A stretch of DNA of 64,000 nucleotides from Microbacterium fluvii (GTDB lineage Bacteria; Actinomycetota; Actinomycetes; Actinomycetales; Microbacteriaceae), in assembly GCF_025515205.1 (NCBI RefSeq), contig NZ_JAOPFX010000003.1, positions 124,001 to 188,000 of the forward strand. The letters run 5' to 3'. Every line of letters begins with the position of its first letter. Within the stretch, counting starts at the first letter, position 1. A model generated the notes under the pieces. That model did not search any database. It was not told the origin of the DNA and saw nothing but the letters and a program-made list of their open reading frames with translations. This document shows, piece by piece, positions 1-7,628 of the stretch. Made by a program: the position numbers and the translations under genes.

Positions 1-365
1 AGCGCTACGACCAGGGCATGGTCGTGCGCCGCGCGGTGCTCAGCGACCAGCACGTCGACCGCTCGATCGCGAACACGACGGAGTTCACCGCCGACTTCCA
101 GGACTTCATCACGCGCGTCGCGTGGGGAGACGTGTGGTCGCGCCCCGGCCTCGACCGCCGCTCGCGCTCGATCGCGGTGCTGTCGTCGCTGATCGCGCTC
201 GGCCACCACGAGGAGTTCGTCATGCACGTGCGGGCGGCCCTTCGCAACGGGCTGACGCAGGCCGAGATCCAGGAGGTCATCCTGCAGTCGGCGATCTACG
301 CCGGCGTGCCCGCCGCCAACACGGCGTTCCGCCTGGCCGGCGAGGTGTTCGCCGAAGCGGAGTAG
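1..365 (+). CDS. pcaC: 4-carboxymuconolactone decarboxylase, C-terminal part
   Basis: The reading frame is open from the left edge (frame starts at base 3) to the TAG at 363-365, so the start lies outside the window. The roughly 120 visible residues read as a PcaC-type carboxymuconolactone decarboxylase, with TEFTADFQDFITRVAWGD, RPGLDRRSRS, HVRAALRNGLT and the end motif EVILQSAIYAGVPAANTAF. In the beta-ketoadipate pathway the enzyme removes CO2 from 4-carboxymuconolactone to give 3-oxoadipate enol-lactone in the cytoplasm. Its place beside an importer and a second ring-cleavage operon suggests that a pca cluster continues to the left. Family assignment is firm; the exact length is not visible. 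Confidence 0.88.
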   Translation, partial: RYDQGMVVRRAVLSDQHVDRSIANTTEFTADFQDFITRVAWGDVWSRPGLDRRSRSIAVLSSLIALGHHEEFVMHVRAALRNGLTQAEIQEVILQSAIYAGVPAANTAFRLAGEVFAEAE

Positions 366-413
366 CCCGGCGGCGTTACCGCTCGGGCTCCCGTGGGTCC
401 GCTCGCCCGGCCC

Positions 414-480
414 GAGACCCGCCCCGTACCCCGAGACCCGGGCTCCAGCCGGCGAGACCCGCCGTTGGCGTTGAGACCCG
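414..480. repeat. four direct copies of GAGACCCG at about 20-bp spacing
   Basis: GAGACCCG occurs at 414-421, 433-440, 454-461 and 473-480, with start-to-start distances of 19, 21 and 19 bases and unrelated GC-rich spacers. Two GGGGTTTC words follow at about 493 and 511. The array lies between the converging ends of pcaC and the ABC operon. The function is unknown; it could be a decayed repeat or a protein-binding array. Confidence 0.5.
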
Positions 481-536
481 GCCAGCGGCGCGGGGTTTCG
501 CGCGCAGGCGGGGGTTTCAGTGGCCGCAACGACGAA

Positions 537-567
537 GGGCGGGGGATGCCGCAGCATCCGCCCGCCC
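537..567. terminator. strong hairpin between converging genes
   Basis: GGGCGGGGGATGC (537-549) pairs with 554-567 around the loop CGCA, with a single bulged G at 560, giving about 13 base pairs. It begins 12 bases beyond the stop codon of the ABC ATPase read on the minus strand, and also lies downstream of pcaC. It fits a bidirectional transcription terminator, although there is no long T tract. The inner stem is the GGATGC/GCATCC word that recurs through the window. Confidence 0.6.
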
Positions 568-579
568 TCTCTGCGCGTG

Positions 580-1479
580 TCAGAGCGCGCTGCCGGCCCG
601 CTGCGCGTCGTCGGTCGGCTTCGGCACCGAGACGGGAACGCCCGTCGCGTCGGCCGCTTCGGTGTCGCCCGTGTTGGTCTTGGCGCGCTGGATCTCGCCG
701 TAGATGTGGTGGCGCAGCTCGGCGAAGCGCGCCTCCGAGCGCGTCTGGAGCTGGTCGCGGTCGACGCCGAGGTCGATCGCCACGTCGTCCTGCACGACAG
801 TCGGGCGGTTCGAGAGCACGATGACGCGCTCGCCGAGGTAGACCGACTCGTCGATGTCGTGGGTGACGAACAGGATCGTGATGCCGAGGTCTTTCCAGAG
901 CTTGCGCACGAGGTCTTCGAGGTCGGCGCGGGTCTGCGCGTCGACCGCCGCGAACGGCTCGTCCATGAGCAGCACCTCGGGGCGATAGGCCACCGCACGC
1001 GCGATCGCCACGCGCTGCTGCATGCCGCCGGAGAGCTGCCACGGGTACTTCGCGCCGGCGTCTGCCAGGTCGACCTGCGCGAGCGCCTCGCTCGCCCGTG
1101 CCCGGCGCTCGGCCTTGGGCACGCCCGCCGACTTCAGCGGCAGCTCGACGTTGGCCTGCACGCTCATCCAGGGGAAGAGGCTGCGCCCGTACTCCTGGAA
1201 GACGACGGCCATCGTCTTGGGCGGGCCGCTGATGTCTTTGCCGTGCAGCTCGAGCACGCCCTCGGTGCGGGGGAGCAGGCCCGCGATGCACTTGAGCAGC
1301 GTGGTCTTGCCGGCGCCCGACGGCCCGACGATGCAGGCGAGCTGGCCGGCGGGGATCTCGAAGGTGAGATCGCGGATCGCCTCGAAGCCGCCGGTGGCGG
1401 TCGGGTAGATCTTGCGAAGGCCCTGGACCTTCAGCATCGGCCCGTCGAAGACGGGGGTGGACTTCGTGTCAGCTCTCAC
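580..1479 (-). CDS. ABC transporter ATP-binding protein, nitrate/sulfonate/taurine type
   Basis: A 299-residue ATPase of the SsuB/TauB group. It has Walker A GPSGAGKTT, Q-loop VVFQEYGRSLFPW, signature LSGGMQQR, Walker B VLLMDEPFAAVD and the switch His in FVTHDIDES. It would energise uptake with the two permeases and the lipoprotein encoded upstream; its start overlaps the end of the preceding permease gene by 11 bases. Acidic and polar residues extend past the core domain at the C-terminus. This importer group carries organic anions including sulfonates, nitrate, pyrimidine precursors and aromatic acids. The neighbouring ring-cleavage operon makes an aromatic carboxylate the likeliest cargo here, which is inference. 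Confidence 0.9.
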   Translation of the reverse strand: MRADTKSTPVFDGPMLKVQGLRKIYPTATGGFEAIRDLTFEIPAGQLACIVGPSGAGKTTLLKCIAGLLPRTEGVLELHGKDISGPPKTMAVVFQEYGRSLFPWMSVQANVELPLKSAGVPKAERRARASEALAQVDLADAGAKYPWQLSGGMQQRVAIARAVAYRPEVLLMDEPFAAVDAQTRADLEDLVRKLWKDLGITILFVTHDIDESVYLGERVIVLSNRPTVVQDDVAIDLGVDRDQLQTRSEARFAELRHHIYGEIQRAKTNTGDTEAADATGVPVSVPKPTDDAQRAGSAL

Positions 1480-2245
1480 GCTGCACCTCTCTCAAACCGA
1501 AATACCAGCGAAGGATGCGTCGCTCGACGACGCGGAAGATGATCGACAGGCCGAGACCGATCAGGCCCAGCACGAGGATGCCCGACCACATCTCGGGGAT
1601 CGCGAAGTTGCGCTGGAACCACACGATCGTGAAGCCCAGGCCAGACGACGAGCCGAACATCTCGGAGATCACCATGAGGATCAGGCCGATCGACAGCGAC
1701 TGCCGCACACCGGCGAGGATCTGCGGGCTGGCCGCCGGCAGGGTCAGGTAGCGGAGGCGATCGATCCCGCGGATGCGGTAGGTCGAGCACGTGTCGCGCT
1801 GCACCTCGTCGGTGGCCCGGACGCCCTCGACCGTGTTCAGCAGCACGGGCCAGATGGCACCCGAGACGATGACGACGATCTTCATGAAGTCGTTGATGCC
1901 GATCAGCAGCATCAGCAGCGGCACGAGCACGACAGGAGGCACGGCGCGGATGAACTCGAGCAGCGGCTCGAGCAGCTGCCGCAGACGCTTGAACGAGCCG
2001 ATCAGCACGCCGAAGCCGACGCCCAGCACGATGGCGAGCACGAGGCCCGCGAACAGGCGCCCGATCGAGGGCACGACATCGGTCCAGAACCGCTCGCCGA
2101 ACCACGTGTCGACGAACGTCGTCACGAGCTGCTGCGGAGTCGGCACGTAGAAGCTCGAGCCGTCGAGGGTCGCCCACCACCACCAGGCGATCAGGATCAG
2201 GGGGAGCCCGACGAGGTACGCGAAGTTCTTGAGTGCTTTGCTCAT
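1469..2245 (-). CDS. ABC transporter permease, nitrate/taurine type (distal)
   Basis: A 258-residue integral membrane permease of the SsuC/TauC (BPD_transp_1) group. The chosen start encodes MSKALKNFAYLVGLP and lies in an ATGA overlap with the stop of the upstream permease at 2242-2245. The open frame continues much further upstream, but that part only shadows the neighbouring gene. About six hydrophobic segments are visible, and the cytoplasmic EAA-type loop is around YRIRGIDRLRYLTLPAASPQ. It is one half of the membrane channel, paired with the permease at 2242-3087. No defect is seen. Confidence 0.9.
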   Translation of the reverse strand: MSKALKNFAYLVGLPLILIAWWWWATLDGSSFYVPTPQQLVTTFVDTWFGERFWTDVVPSIGRLFAGLVLAIVLGVGFGVLIGSFKRLRQLLEPLLEFIRAVPPVVLVPLLMLLIGINDFMKIVVIVSGAIWPVLLNTVEGVRATDEVQRDTCSTYRIRGIDRLRYLTLPAASPQILAGVRQSLSIGLILMVISEMFGSSSGLGFTIVWFQRNFAIPEMWSGILVLGLIGLGLSIIFRVVERRILRWYFGLREVQRES

Positions 2246-3087
2246 CCGACGAGCTCCGTTCGCACCGAGGTGTGCCAGCCGAGCACCTTGCGCTCGACGA
2301 AGCGGGCGATGAGGTTGATGGCGACGCCGATGAGCCCGGTCGCGATGATGAGCGCGTACATGCTCACGACATCGCCGCTGGACTGCGCGAGGCCGATCTG
2401 CTTGCCCAGGCCCGGTGTGCCGATGATGAGCTCGGAGGTGATCGCGAGCACGAGGGCGACGGTCGCGGCGAGGCGGATGCCGGTCATGAGGTAGGGGAGG
2501 GTCGTCGGCCAGACCACGTGGCGAATGCGCTGCCAGCGGTTGAGGCCGTAGCTCTTGGCTGTGGCGTCGGCGACGGGGTCGACGTCCTGACTGCCGTAGA
2601 TCACCTGGATGAGCACCTGCCAGAACGAGGCGTAGATGATAAGCAGCAGGCTGGCCTGGATCTTGACGCCGAACAGCAGTACAGCGAGGGGGATCAGCGC
2701 GACCGACGGGATGGGGCGGAGGAACTCGATCGTCGAGCGGGTCGCGTGCTCGAGGAAGCGGCTGGAGCCGATGAGGAAGCCGAGGATGACGGCGGCCACG
2801 ACCGAGATCGTCAGGCCGATCGCCCACGAGGTCATCGTGTCGGCCACATCGCGCCAGAACGCGAGGTCGCGCAGGTAGTCGACCAGGCGCACGAGCACCG
2901 TGTGGGGGGCGGGGAGGAAGCGGGTGTCGACGAGACCGGTGAGGCTGACGATCTCCCACAGAACGAGGAAGCCGACGATGCCGATCGCGCCGAGCAGCGG
3001 GCCGAGGGCGGAGCCCGGACGACGGTGAGGCCACCGTCGCCCGGGCTCCGCGGTCGCGACCGCGATGAGGGTCTGGGTCGAAGTCAC
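2242..3087 (-). CDS. ABC transporter permease, nitrate/taurine type (proximal)
   Basis: A 281-residue permease beginning MTSTQTLIAVATAEPG, first of the two membrane subunits in the operon. The hydrophobic core and the loop around KSYGLNRWQRIRHVVWPTT are typical of the SsuC/TauC group. It starts two bases after the end of the binding-protein gene, so the four genes form one transcription unit read right to left from the promoter near 4165. It probably forms a heterodimeric channel with the following permease, since the two sequences clearly differ. Confidence 0.9.
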   Translation of the reverse strand: MTSTQTLIAVATAEPGRRWPHRRPGSALGPLLGAIGIVGFLVLWEIVSLTGLVDTRFLPAPHTVLVRLVDYLRDLAFWRDVADTMTSWAIGLTISVVAAVILGFLIGSSRFLEHATRSTIEFLRPIPSVALIPLAVLLFGVKIQASLLLIIYASFWQVLIQVIYGSQDVDPVADATAKSYGLNRWQRIRHVVWPTTLPYLMTGIRLAATVALVLAITSELIIGTPGLGKQIGLAQSSGDVVSMYALIIATGLIGVAINLIARFVERKVLGWHTSVRTELVG

Positions 3088-3089
3088 GA

Positions 3090-4067
3090 TTACTTGAGCA
3101 GCGCGTCCAGGTCGGGCGCAGCCGTCAGGATGCCGTACTCGACCGCGGCGTCGCCGAGCTTCTGCAGGGCGTCGCGGTTGATCTCGGTGGGGTAGGTCGG
3201 CAGCACGATCTTCGCGAGGGTCTCGGCGTCGTTCTTGGTGTACGTGCCGATGATCTCGCGCACCGCGTCGGAGTCGCTCTGGGCGGCTTCGAGCGACTTC
3301 TGCATGGCCGACTGGAAAGCCTCGACGATCTCGGGGTTGGCGTCGGCGTAGGCGTTCGAGGTGAAGTAGCTCGCGATGTCGAGCTTGGGGTCGAACTCGG
3401 CATACGCGTAGCTGATCACCTTGTCGCCGGCCTCGATGGCCGCCGTGACGAAGGGCTCGACGACGAAGGCGGCGTCGATCTGGTCGTTCTCGACGGCGGC
3501 GATGGCGTCGGGGAAGGCGACCTCGACGAACTCGGTCGTCGACGAGTCGCCGCCGGCGGCGTCGATCGCGGCGCGGGTGACGACCTGGTTGATGTTGCCG
3601 ACGGCGTTCGACGACACGGTCTTGCCCGCGAGGTCGGCGACGCTGGAGATGTCGGAGTCGCCCTTGACGATGATGCCGCCCATGTCGGCCGACGTGTCGC
3701 CCGTGGTGGCGACGGCGGCCGAGACCGACTGCAGCCCCAGGCCCTTCTCGTTGGCCGTCAGCAGCGACAGGTTGTTGCTGAAGCCGAACTGGTAGTCGCC
3801 CGAGACGACGGCCGGCGCGATGGCCGCGCCCGACTCGGCGGTCTCGATCGTGAGGTCGAGGCCGGCCTCCTCGAAGTACCCGAGCGAGTCGCCGAGGTAG
3901 AGCGCCGCGGTGTCGGCGATCGGGATGACGCCCACCGTGATGGGGGTCAGGTCGGCAGGGGCCGAAGCCTCGCCGGATGCGTCGCCTTCGGGTGCCTCAG
4001 AGTCGGTGCAGCCGGTCAGGGCGATGGCTGCGATGGCTGCGATGGCGAAGAAGCTCGCTTTCTTCAT
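3090..4067 (-). CDS. ABC transporter substrate-binding lipoprotein (NMT1/SsuA-like)
   Basis: A 325-residue solute-binding protein. It opens with MKKASFFAIAAIAAIALTGC, a lipoprotein signal with lipobox LTGC, so it should be anchored to the outer face of the membrane. The mature part follows the NMT1/THI5-like fold used by sulfonate, nitrate and aromatic-acid importers (TPITVGVIPIADTAALYLGDS, then VSGDYQFGFSNNLSLL and SNAVGNINQVVTRAA). It is the first gene of the importer operon and has its own promoter. The ligand cannot be read from sequence; the adjacent gal-type genes suggest a hydroxybenzoate or phthalate-like anion. Confidence 0.88.
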   Translation of the reverse strand: MKKASFFAIAAIAAIALTGCTDSEAPEGDASGEASAPADLTPITVGVIPIADTAALYLGDSLGYFEEAGLDLTIETAESGAAIAPAVVSGDYQFGFSNNLSLLTANEKGLGLQSVSAAVATTGDTSADMGGIIVKGDSDISSVADLAGKTVSSNAVGNINQVVTRAAIDAAGGDSSTTEFVEVAFPDAIAAVENDQIDAAFVVEPFVTAAIEAGDKVISYAYAEFDPKLDIASYFTSNAYADANPEIVEAFQSAMQKSLEAAQSDSDAVREIIGTYTKNDAETLAKIVLPTYPTEINRDALQKLGDAAVEYGILTAAPDLDALLK

Positions 4068-4139
4068 GTCACTCCGTCGTGTCAGGGGCCTCGGGACCTC
4101 GTCGCTGTTGACGAGACCATGTACCTCGATTGTGGGCGA

Positions 4140-4194
4140 CGATAACCGCGTCTCGAAAGCAGTGTCAATTCCGTCAACGAAATTGTTATCAATT
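4140..4194 (-). promoter_or_regulatory. promoter and possible operator of the ABC importer operon
   Basis: On the minus strand TTGACA (4163-4168) is followed after 17 bases by TTATCG (4140-4145), a good sigma-70-type promoter about 75 bases before the binding-protein start. Just upstream lies AATTG-TTAT-CAATT (4181-4194), a perfect five-base inverted repeat. It resembles the ATTGT-TG-ACAAT site in front of galB and could be a second site for the GntR regulator encoded at 4239-4919. Both calls are by eye. Confidence 0.55.
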
Positions 4195-4238
4195 CACGAC
4201 CCGGTTGTGACGTCACCGTGACGACGGCGACGGATGCC

Positions 4239-4919
4239 TCAGCGCGGCGTCGAGATGCGCCCAGGCGCGTCGGCGCCCAGGCTCGCCAGCGTCGCGATGA
4301 CGCTGCCCACGTGGGCCATCATCGCCGCCCGTGCGGCCTCGGAGTCGCGGTCGCACACGGCGTCGATGATCGCGAGGTGCTCGGGCAGTGAGATGCTCGG
4401 GCGCCCTGGGACCATCGAGAGGCGGAACTGGTGGCGCACCATCTGCCCGTTGAGCTGCTCGAGGATGCGGGTGGCCGACGCGTGGTCGGCGATCACCCGA
4501 AGAGTGCCGTGCAGAGTCGCGTTGAGATCGGAGTAGCGGGCGAGCTCGCCCTGGTCGACGGCGTCGCGCATCTCCTGGCCGAGCGCCCGCAGGAACACGA
4601 TGTTCTCGGCGCTGGCCCGGCCGGCGGCGCGCGCGGCGACGAGCCCCTCGACGGCCTGGCGGATCTCGGTGATCTCGATCGCCTCCGGCACCGAGATCTC
4701 GCGCACCCGCGCTCCGCGGTTGGGCTGCAGCTCGATGAGCCCCTCCGCGGCCAGGGCGATCAGGGCGTTGCGCAGCACGAAGCGGCTCGCCGAGTACTCC
4801 TCGGCCAGCTCGGCTTCGATGAGTCGCTGGCGCGGGGCATACACGCCCTGCAGGATCGCGGCGCGCAGCTGTGCGCGCACATCCGTCTTTTCGGGCACCG
4901 ATCTGCTCCTCTCGGCCAT
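4239..4919 (-). CDS. GntR-family (FCD) transcriptional regulator
   Basis: A 226-residue regulator with an N-terminal winged helix-turn-helix (RAQLRAAILQGVYAPRQRL, then LAEEYSASRFVLRNALIALA) and an all-helical FCD ligand domain containing EIRQAVEGLVAARAAG and a His-rich second half (LHGTLRVIADHAS, EHLAIIDAV). I start it at the ATG at 4919 because GGAAGG lies just upstream. The open frame runs back to 5060, but that stretch covers the divergent promoter. Transcribed away from galB and in the same direction as the importer, it is well placed to control both units, probably as a repressor released by an aromatic acid or pathway intermediate. Confidence 0.88.
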   Translation of the reverse strand: MAERSRSVPEKTDVRAQLRAAILQGVYAPRQRLIEAELAEEYSASRFVLRNALIALAAEGLIELQPNRGARVREISVPEAIEITEIRQAVEGLVAARAAGRASAENIVFLRALGQEMRDAVDQGELARYSDLNATLHGTLRVIADHASATRILEQLNGQMVRHQFRLSMVPGRPSISLPEHLAIIDAVCDRDSEAARAAMMAHVGSVIATLASLGADAPGRISTPR

Positions 4920-4990
4920 CCGGGGATCCTTCCGATCATGCACCACGTCACGGGGTTGCGTGGTGAGGCTCGCGTCGTCGATCCCACCCA

Positions 4991-5035
4991 TCGTGCACAG
5001 ATTGTTGACAATCCGATGCACGATATGCCGATAAT
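4991..5035 (+). promoter_or_regulatory. gal operon promoter with GntR-type operator
   Basis: TTGACA (5005-5010) and GATAAT (5030-5035), 19 bases apart, form a plausible promoter for galB. The -35 box is embedded in ATTGT-TG-ACAAT (5001-5012), which is nested almost symmetrically inside a larger inverted repeat TCGTGCA (4991-4997) / TGCACGA (5017-5023). The geometry fits a dimeric GntR/FCD regulator occluding RNA polymerase. The regulator gene starts 72 bases to the left on the opposite strand. Confidence 0.65.
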
Positions 5036-5059
5036 GGGCCGAGCACCACAGGAGGTTCA

Positions 5060-5809
5060 ATGTCGAATCCGTCGACTCTCGTGATCAGCGCCCACGCCGG
5101 CGACTTCGTCTGGCGCGCGGGCGGAGCCATCGCCCTGGCCGCCCTCCGAGGCGAGCGCGTGACGGTGGCCTGCCTGTCGTACGGCGAGCGCGGCGAGTCG
5201 GCCAGTCAGTGGCTGGAGGGCAAGGCGCTCGACGAGATCAAGCAGATCCGTCGCGCTGAGGCCGAGGCGGCAGCATCCGTTCTGGGTGCCGACATCGAGT
5301 TCCTCGACCTGGGCGACTACCCCCTCGTCGAGTCGACGGATGCCGTCTCGCACCTGGTCGACGTGTTCCGGCGCACCCAGCCCACCGTCGTGCTGACCCA
5401 CCCGCTGCACGACCCCTACAACGGCGACCACCCCGCCGCGGCCCGCATGGCGCTGCAGGCGCGCGTGCTCGCGCAGGCGATCGGCGTCGCGAACTCCGAC
5501 GGCTCGTACCCCACCCGCGACGAGATCATCGGGGCGCCGCCGGTGTTCTTCTTCGAGCCGCACCAGAGCGAGCAGAGCGACTTCAAGCCGAACGTGCTGC
5601 TGGATGTCACCGAGGCGTGGGAGCGCAAGCGCGCCGCGATGGAGTGCCTGCCCGCCCAGAAGCACATGTGGTCGTACTACACCGACCTCGCGGTGCGCCG
5701 CGGAGTGCAGGTCAAGCGCAACGCCGGCCCCAACCTCGGCCTGCCGGTCGACACCAAGGGCGAGGCCTACGTGCGGTACTACCCGCAGGTCACGGACGTG
5801 CTGGCATGA
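5060..5809 (+). CDS. galB: 4-oxalomesaconate hydratase (PIG-L/LmbE family)
   Basis: A 249-residue PIG-L/LmbE-type zinc hydrolase fold protein. The N-terminus SAHAGDFVWRAGGAIAL replaces the usual AHPDDE deacetylase motif and matches the GalB-type hydratases of gallate catabolism. Further metal-site candidates are in HPLHDPYNGDHPAA. GalB adds water to the enol form of 4-oxalomesaconate to give 4-carboxy-4-hydroxy-2-oxoadipate. An AGGAGG-like ribosome site (cacaggaggttcaATG) fixes the start. It is first in an operon with the aldolase galC (ATGA overlap) and the tautomerase galD, which supports the specific name over a generic deacetylase. Confidence 0.85.
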   Translation: MSNPSTLVISAHAGDFVWRAGGAIALAALRGERVTVACLSYGERGESASQWLEGKALDEIKQIRRAEAEAAASVLGADIEFLDLGDYPLVESTDAVSHLVDVFRRTQPTVVLTHPLHDPYNGDHPAAARMALQARVLAQAIGVANSDGSYPTRDEIIGAPPVFFFEPHQSEQSDFKPNVLLDVTEAWERKRAAMECLPAQKHMWSYYTDLAVRRGVQVKRNAGPNLGLPVDTKGEAYVRYYPQVTDVLA

Positions 5810-6516
5810 CGAGCCCCGTGATCGTCACCGACATCGCCCGTGCCGACGCCGCGACCGCCGATGCGCTCGCGGTGCACGGCGTCGCGACGGTGCACGAGGC
5901 GATGGGACGAACGGGACTCGCCGGGCCCTCGGTCCGGCCCGTGCAGCAGGGCGCGCGCATCGCCGGCACGGCCGTCACGATCCTGCAGGCCCCCGGCGAC
6001 AACCTCATGATCCACGCCGCGATCGAGCAGTGCCGCGCGGGCGATGTGCTCGTGATCGCGACGACGTCACCCTCCACCGACGGTGCGTTCGGCGACCTGT
6101 TCGCCTCGGCGCTGAAGGGCCGCGGCGTGCGCGGCATGATCACGACCGGCGGGGTCCGAGACACCGCCGACCTGCGTGAGATGGGCTTTCCGGTGTGGGC
6201 GCGCGCCGTGCATTCGCAGGGCACCGTCAAGGCGACACCCGGCTCGGTCAATGTGCCGATCGTCGTCGACGGCGTCGTGGTGAACCCGGGCGACATCGTC
6301 GTGGCCGACGACGACGGCGTGGTCGTCGTGCCGCGCCTGCACGCAGCGGCCGCGCTCGACGCCGCCGACGCGCGCGTCGAGAAGGAGGCCGCCGACCGCG
6401 ATGCCTATGCGAGCGGGCGCGAGCTGAGCCTCGACCGCAAGGGCCTGCGGCCGCTCCTCGACGAGCTCGGCGTGCGCTACGTCACGCAGGCGGAGTACCT
6501 CGATGGCGGCCGCTGA
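5806..6516 (+). CDS. galC: 4-carboxy-4-hydroxy-2-oxoadipate aldolase (RraA superfamily)
   Basis: A 236-residue member of the LigK/GalC/RraA superfamily of class II pyruvate aldolases. The catalytic GGVRD motif (Arg118, Asp119) and the upstream GDLFA loop are present. It splits 4-carboxy-4-hydroxy-2-oxoadipate to pyruvate and oxaloacetate, and family members also decarboxylate oxaloacetate; a divalent metal is required. The start is the ATG overlapping the galB stop (ATGA, 5806-5809); the open frame continues upstream only as a shadow of galB. Its position between galB and galD makes the gallate/protocatechuate-branch assignment likely. Confidence 0.85.
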   Translation: MTSPVIVTDIARADAATADALAVHGVATVHEAMGRTGLAGPSVRPVQQGARIAGTAVTILQAPGDNLMIHAAIEQCRAGDVLVIATTSPSTDGAFGDLFASALKGRGVRGMITTGGVRDTADLREMGFPVWARAVHSQGTVKATPGSVNVPIVVDGVVVNPGDIVVADDDGVVVVPRLHAAAALDAADARVEKEAADRDAYASGRELSLDRKGLRPLLDELGVRYVTQAEYLDGGR

Positions 6517-7603
6517 CGGCGCGTTCGCCGAGACGGATGCCGTCCGCGACGGCATCCCGTGCATGCTGCTGCGAGGGGGCACCTCGAAGGGCGCCTACTT
6601 TCTGGCGCAGGACGTGCCGGCCGACCCGTCCGCGCGCGACGATCTCCTGCTGCGGATCATGGGAAGCCCCGACCCCGCCCAGATCGACGGCCTGGGGGGC
6701 GCTCATCCGCTGACCAGCAAGGTCGCGATCGTCTCGCGCTCCGAGGCCCCTGGCGTCGACGTCGACTATCTGTTCCTGCAGGTCGTGGTCGATCAGCCGG
6801 TGGTCGCCGACGCGCAGACGTGCGGCAATCTGCTCGCGGGAGTCGGTCCGTTCGCCCTCGAGCGCGGGCTGGTCTCAGCGCCCGGCGACACGGCGACCGT
6901 GCGCATCCGCCTCGTCAACACCGGCGACGTCGCCACCGCGACCTTCGGCGTCGCGGGCGGGCGCCCCGACTACGACGGCGACGTCGCGATCGCCGGCGTG
7001 CCCGGCACGGCCGGCGGCATCTCGCTGGAGCTGACGGGCGCCGAGGGCAAGGCGCTGCTGCCGAGCGGCGAGGTCGTCGACGAGGTCGCCGGTCATCGGG
7101 TCAGCCTCATCGACAACGGCATGCCGGTGGTGCTGCTCGACGCCGCGGAGTTCGGCGCGACCGGACACGAGTCGCCCGCCGAGCTCGAGCAGAACGCCGC
7201 GCTCGCCGCCGAGGTGGAGCGGGTGCGCCTGGCCGCGGGGCCGCTCATGGGCCTCGGTGACGTGTCGGCGCAGACCGTGCCGAAGATGATCCTGCTCGCC
7301 GCCCCCGCCGCGGGCGGGGCGATCGCCGCGCGCGCCTTCATCCCGACGCGCGTGCACACCTCGATCGGCGTGCTGATGGCAGCATCCGTCGCCGCCGGCA
7401 TCCGCATCCCCGGCGCCGTCGGCTCGGCGCTCGCCGAACTCGCGCCGGGGGAGTCCACGCTCGTCGAGCACCCGAGCGGCGTCTTCGACTCGCGCGTGCG
7501 CGTCGCGCAGGGCGCCGGCGGGGTGTGGCACGCCGCATCCCTCTCCTTGCGCACCGCGCGCAAGATCTTCGACGGCCGGGTCTTCCCGCGGCCGCGCCCC
7601 TAG
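6503..7603 (+). CDS. galD: 4-oxalomesaconate tautomerase (PrpF family)
   Basis: A 366-residue PrpF/GalD-type isomerase of the diaminopimelate-epimerase fold. Visible hallmarks are IPCMLLRGGTSKGAYFLAQD, QIDGLGGAHPLTSKVAIVS and the QTCGNLLAGVGPFALE segment with its Cys near the active site. GalD interconverts keto and enol forms of 4-oxalomesaconate so that GalB can hydrate it. The start overlaps galC by 14 bases, as in a translationally coupled operon. The alternative, a PrpF aconitate isomerase of the methylcitrate cycle, is less likely because no prp genes are nearby. Confidence 0.85.
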   Translation: MAAADGAFAETDAVRDGIPCMLLRGGTSKGAYFLAQDVPADPSARDDLLLRIMGSPDPAQIDGLGGAHPLTSKVAIVSRSEAPGVDVDYLFLQVVVDQPVVADAQTCGNLLAGVGPFALERGLVSAPGDTATVRIRLVNTGDVATATFGVAGGRPDYDGDVAIAGVPGTAGGISLELTGAEGKALLPSGEVVDEVAGHRVSLIDNGMPVVLLDAAEFGATGHESPAELEQNAALAAEVERVRLAAGPLMGLGDVSAQTVPKMILLAAPAAGGAIAARAFIPTRVHTSIGVLMAASVAAGIRIPGAVGSALAELAPGESTLVEHPSGVFDSRVRVAQGAGGVWHAASLSLRTARKIFDGRVFPRPRP

Positions 7604-7628
7604 TCGTTTTCGCCAGAGAGGAACCGCC

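Noticed and set aside
414-480. Short CRISPR-like array
   Set aside because: Repeats are only eight bases and spacers about 12; there are no cas genes. It is recorded as a simple direct-repeat array.
1412-2494. A 360-codon plus-strand frame rich in Asp, Arg and His
   Set aside because: It is antisense to two clear ABC permeases and has the composition expected of a complementary-strand shadow.
5057-5665. A 202-codon minus-strand frame over galB
   Set aside because: It is antisense to a well-recognised gene and has no ribosome site or family resemblance.
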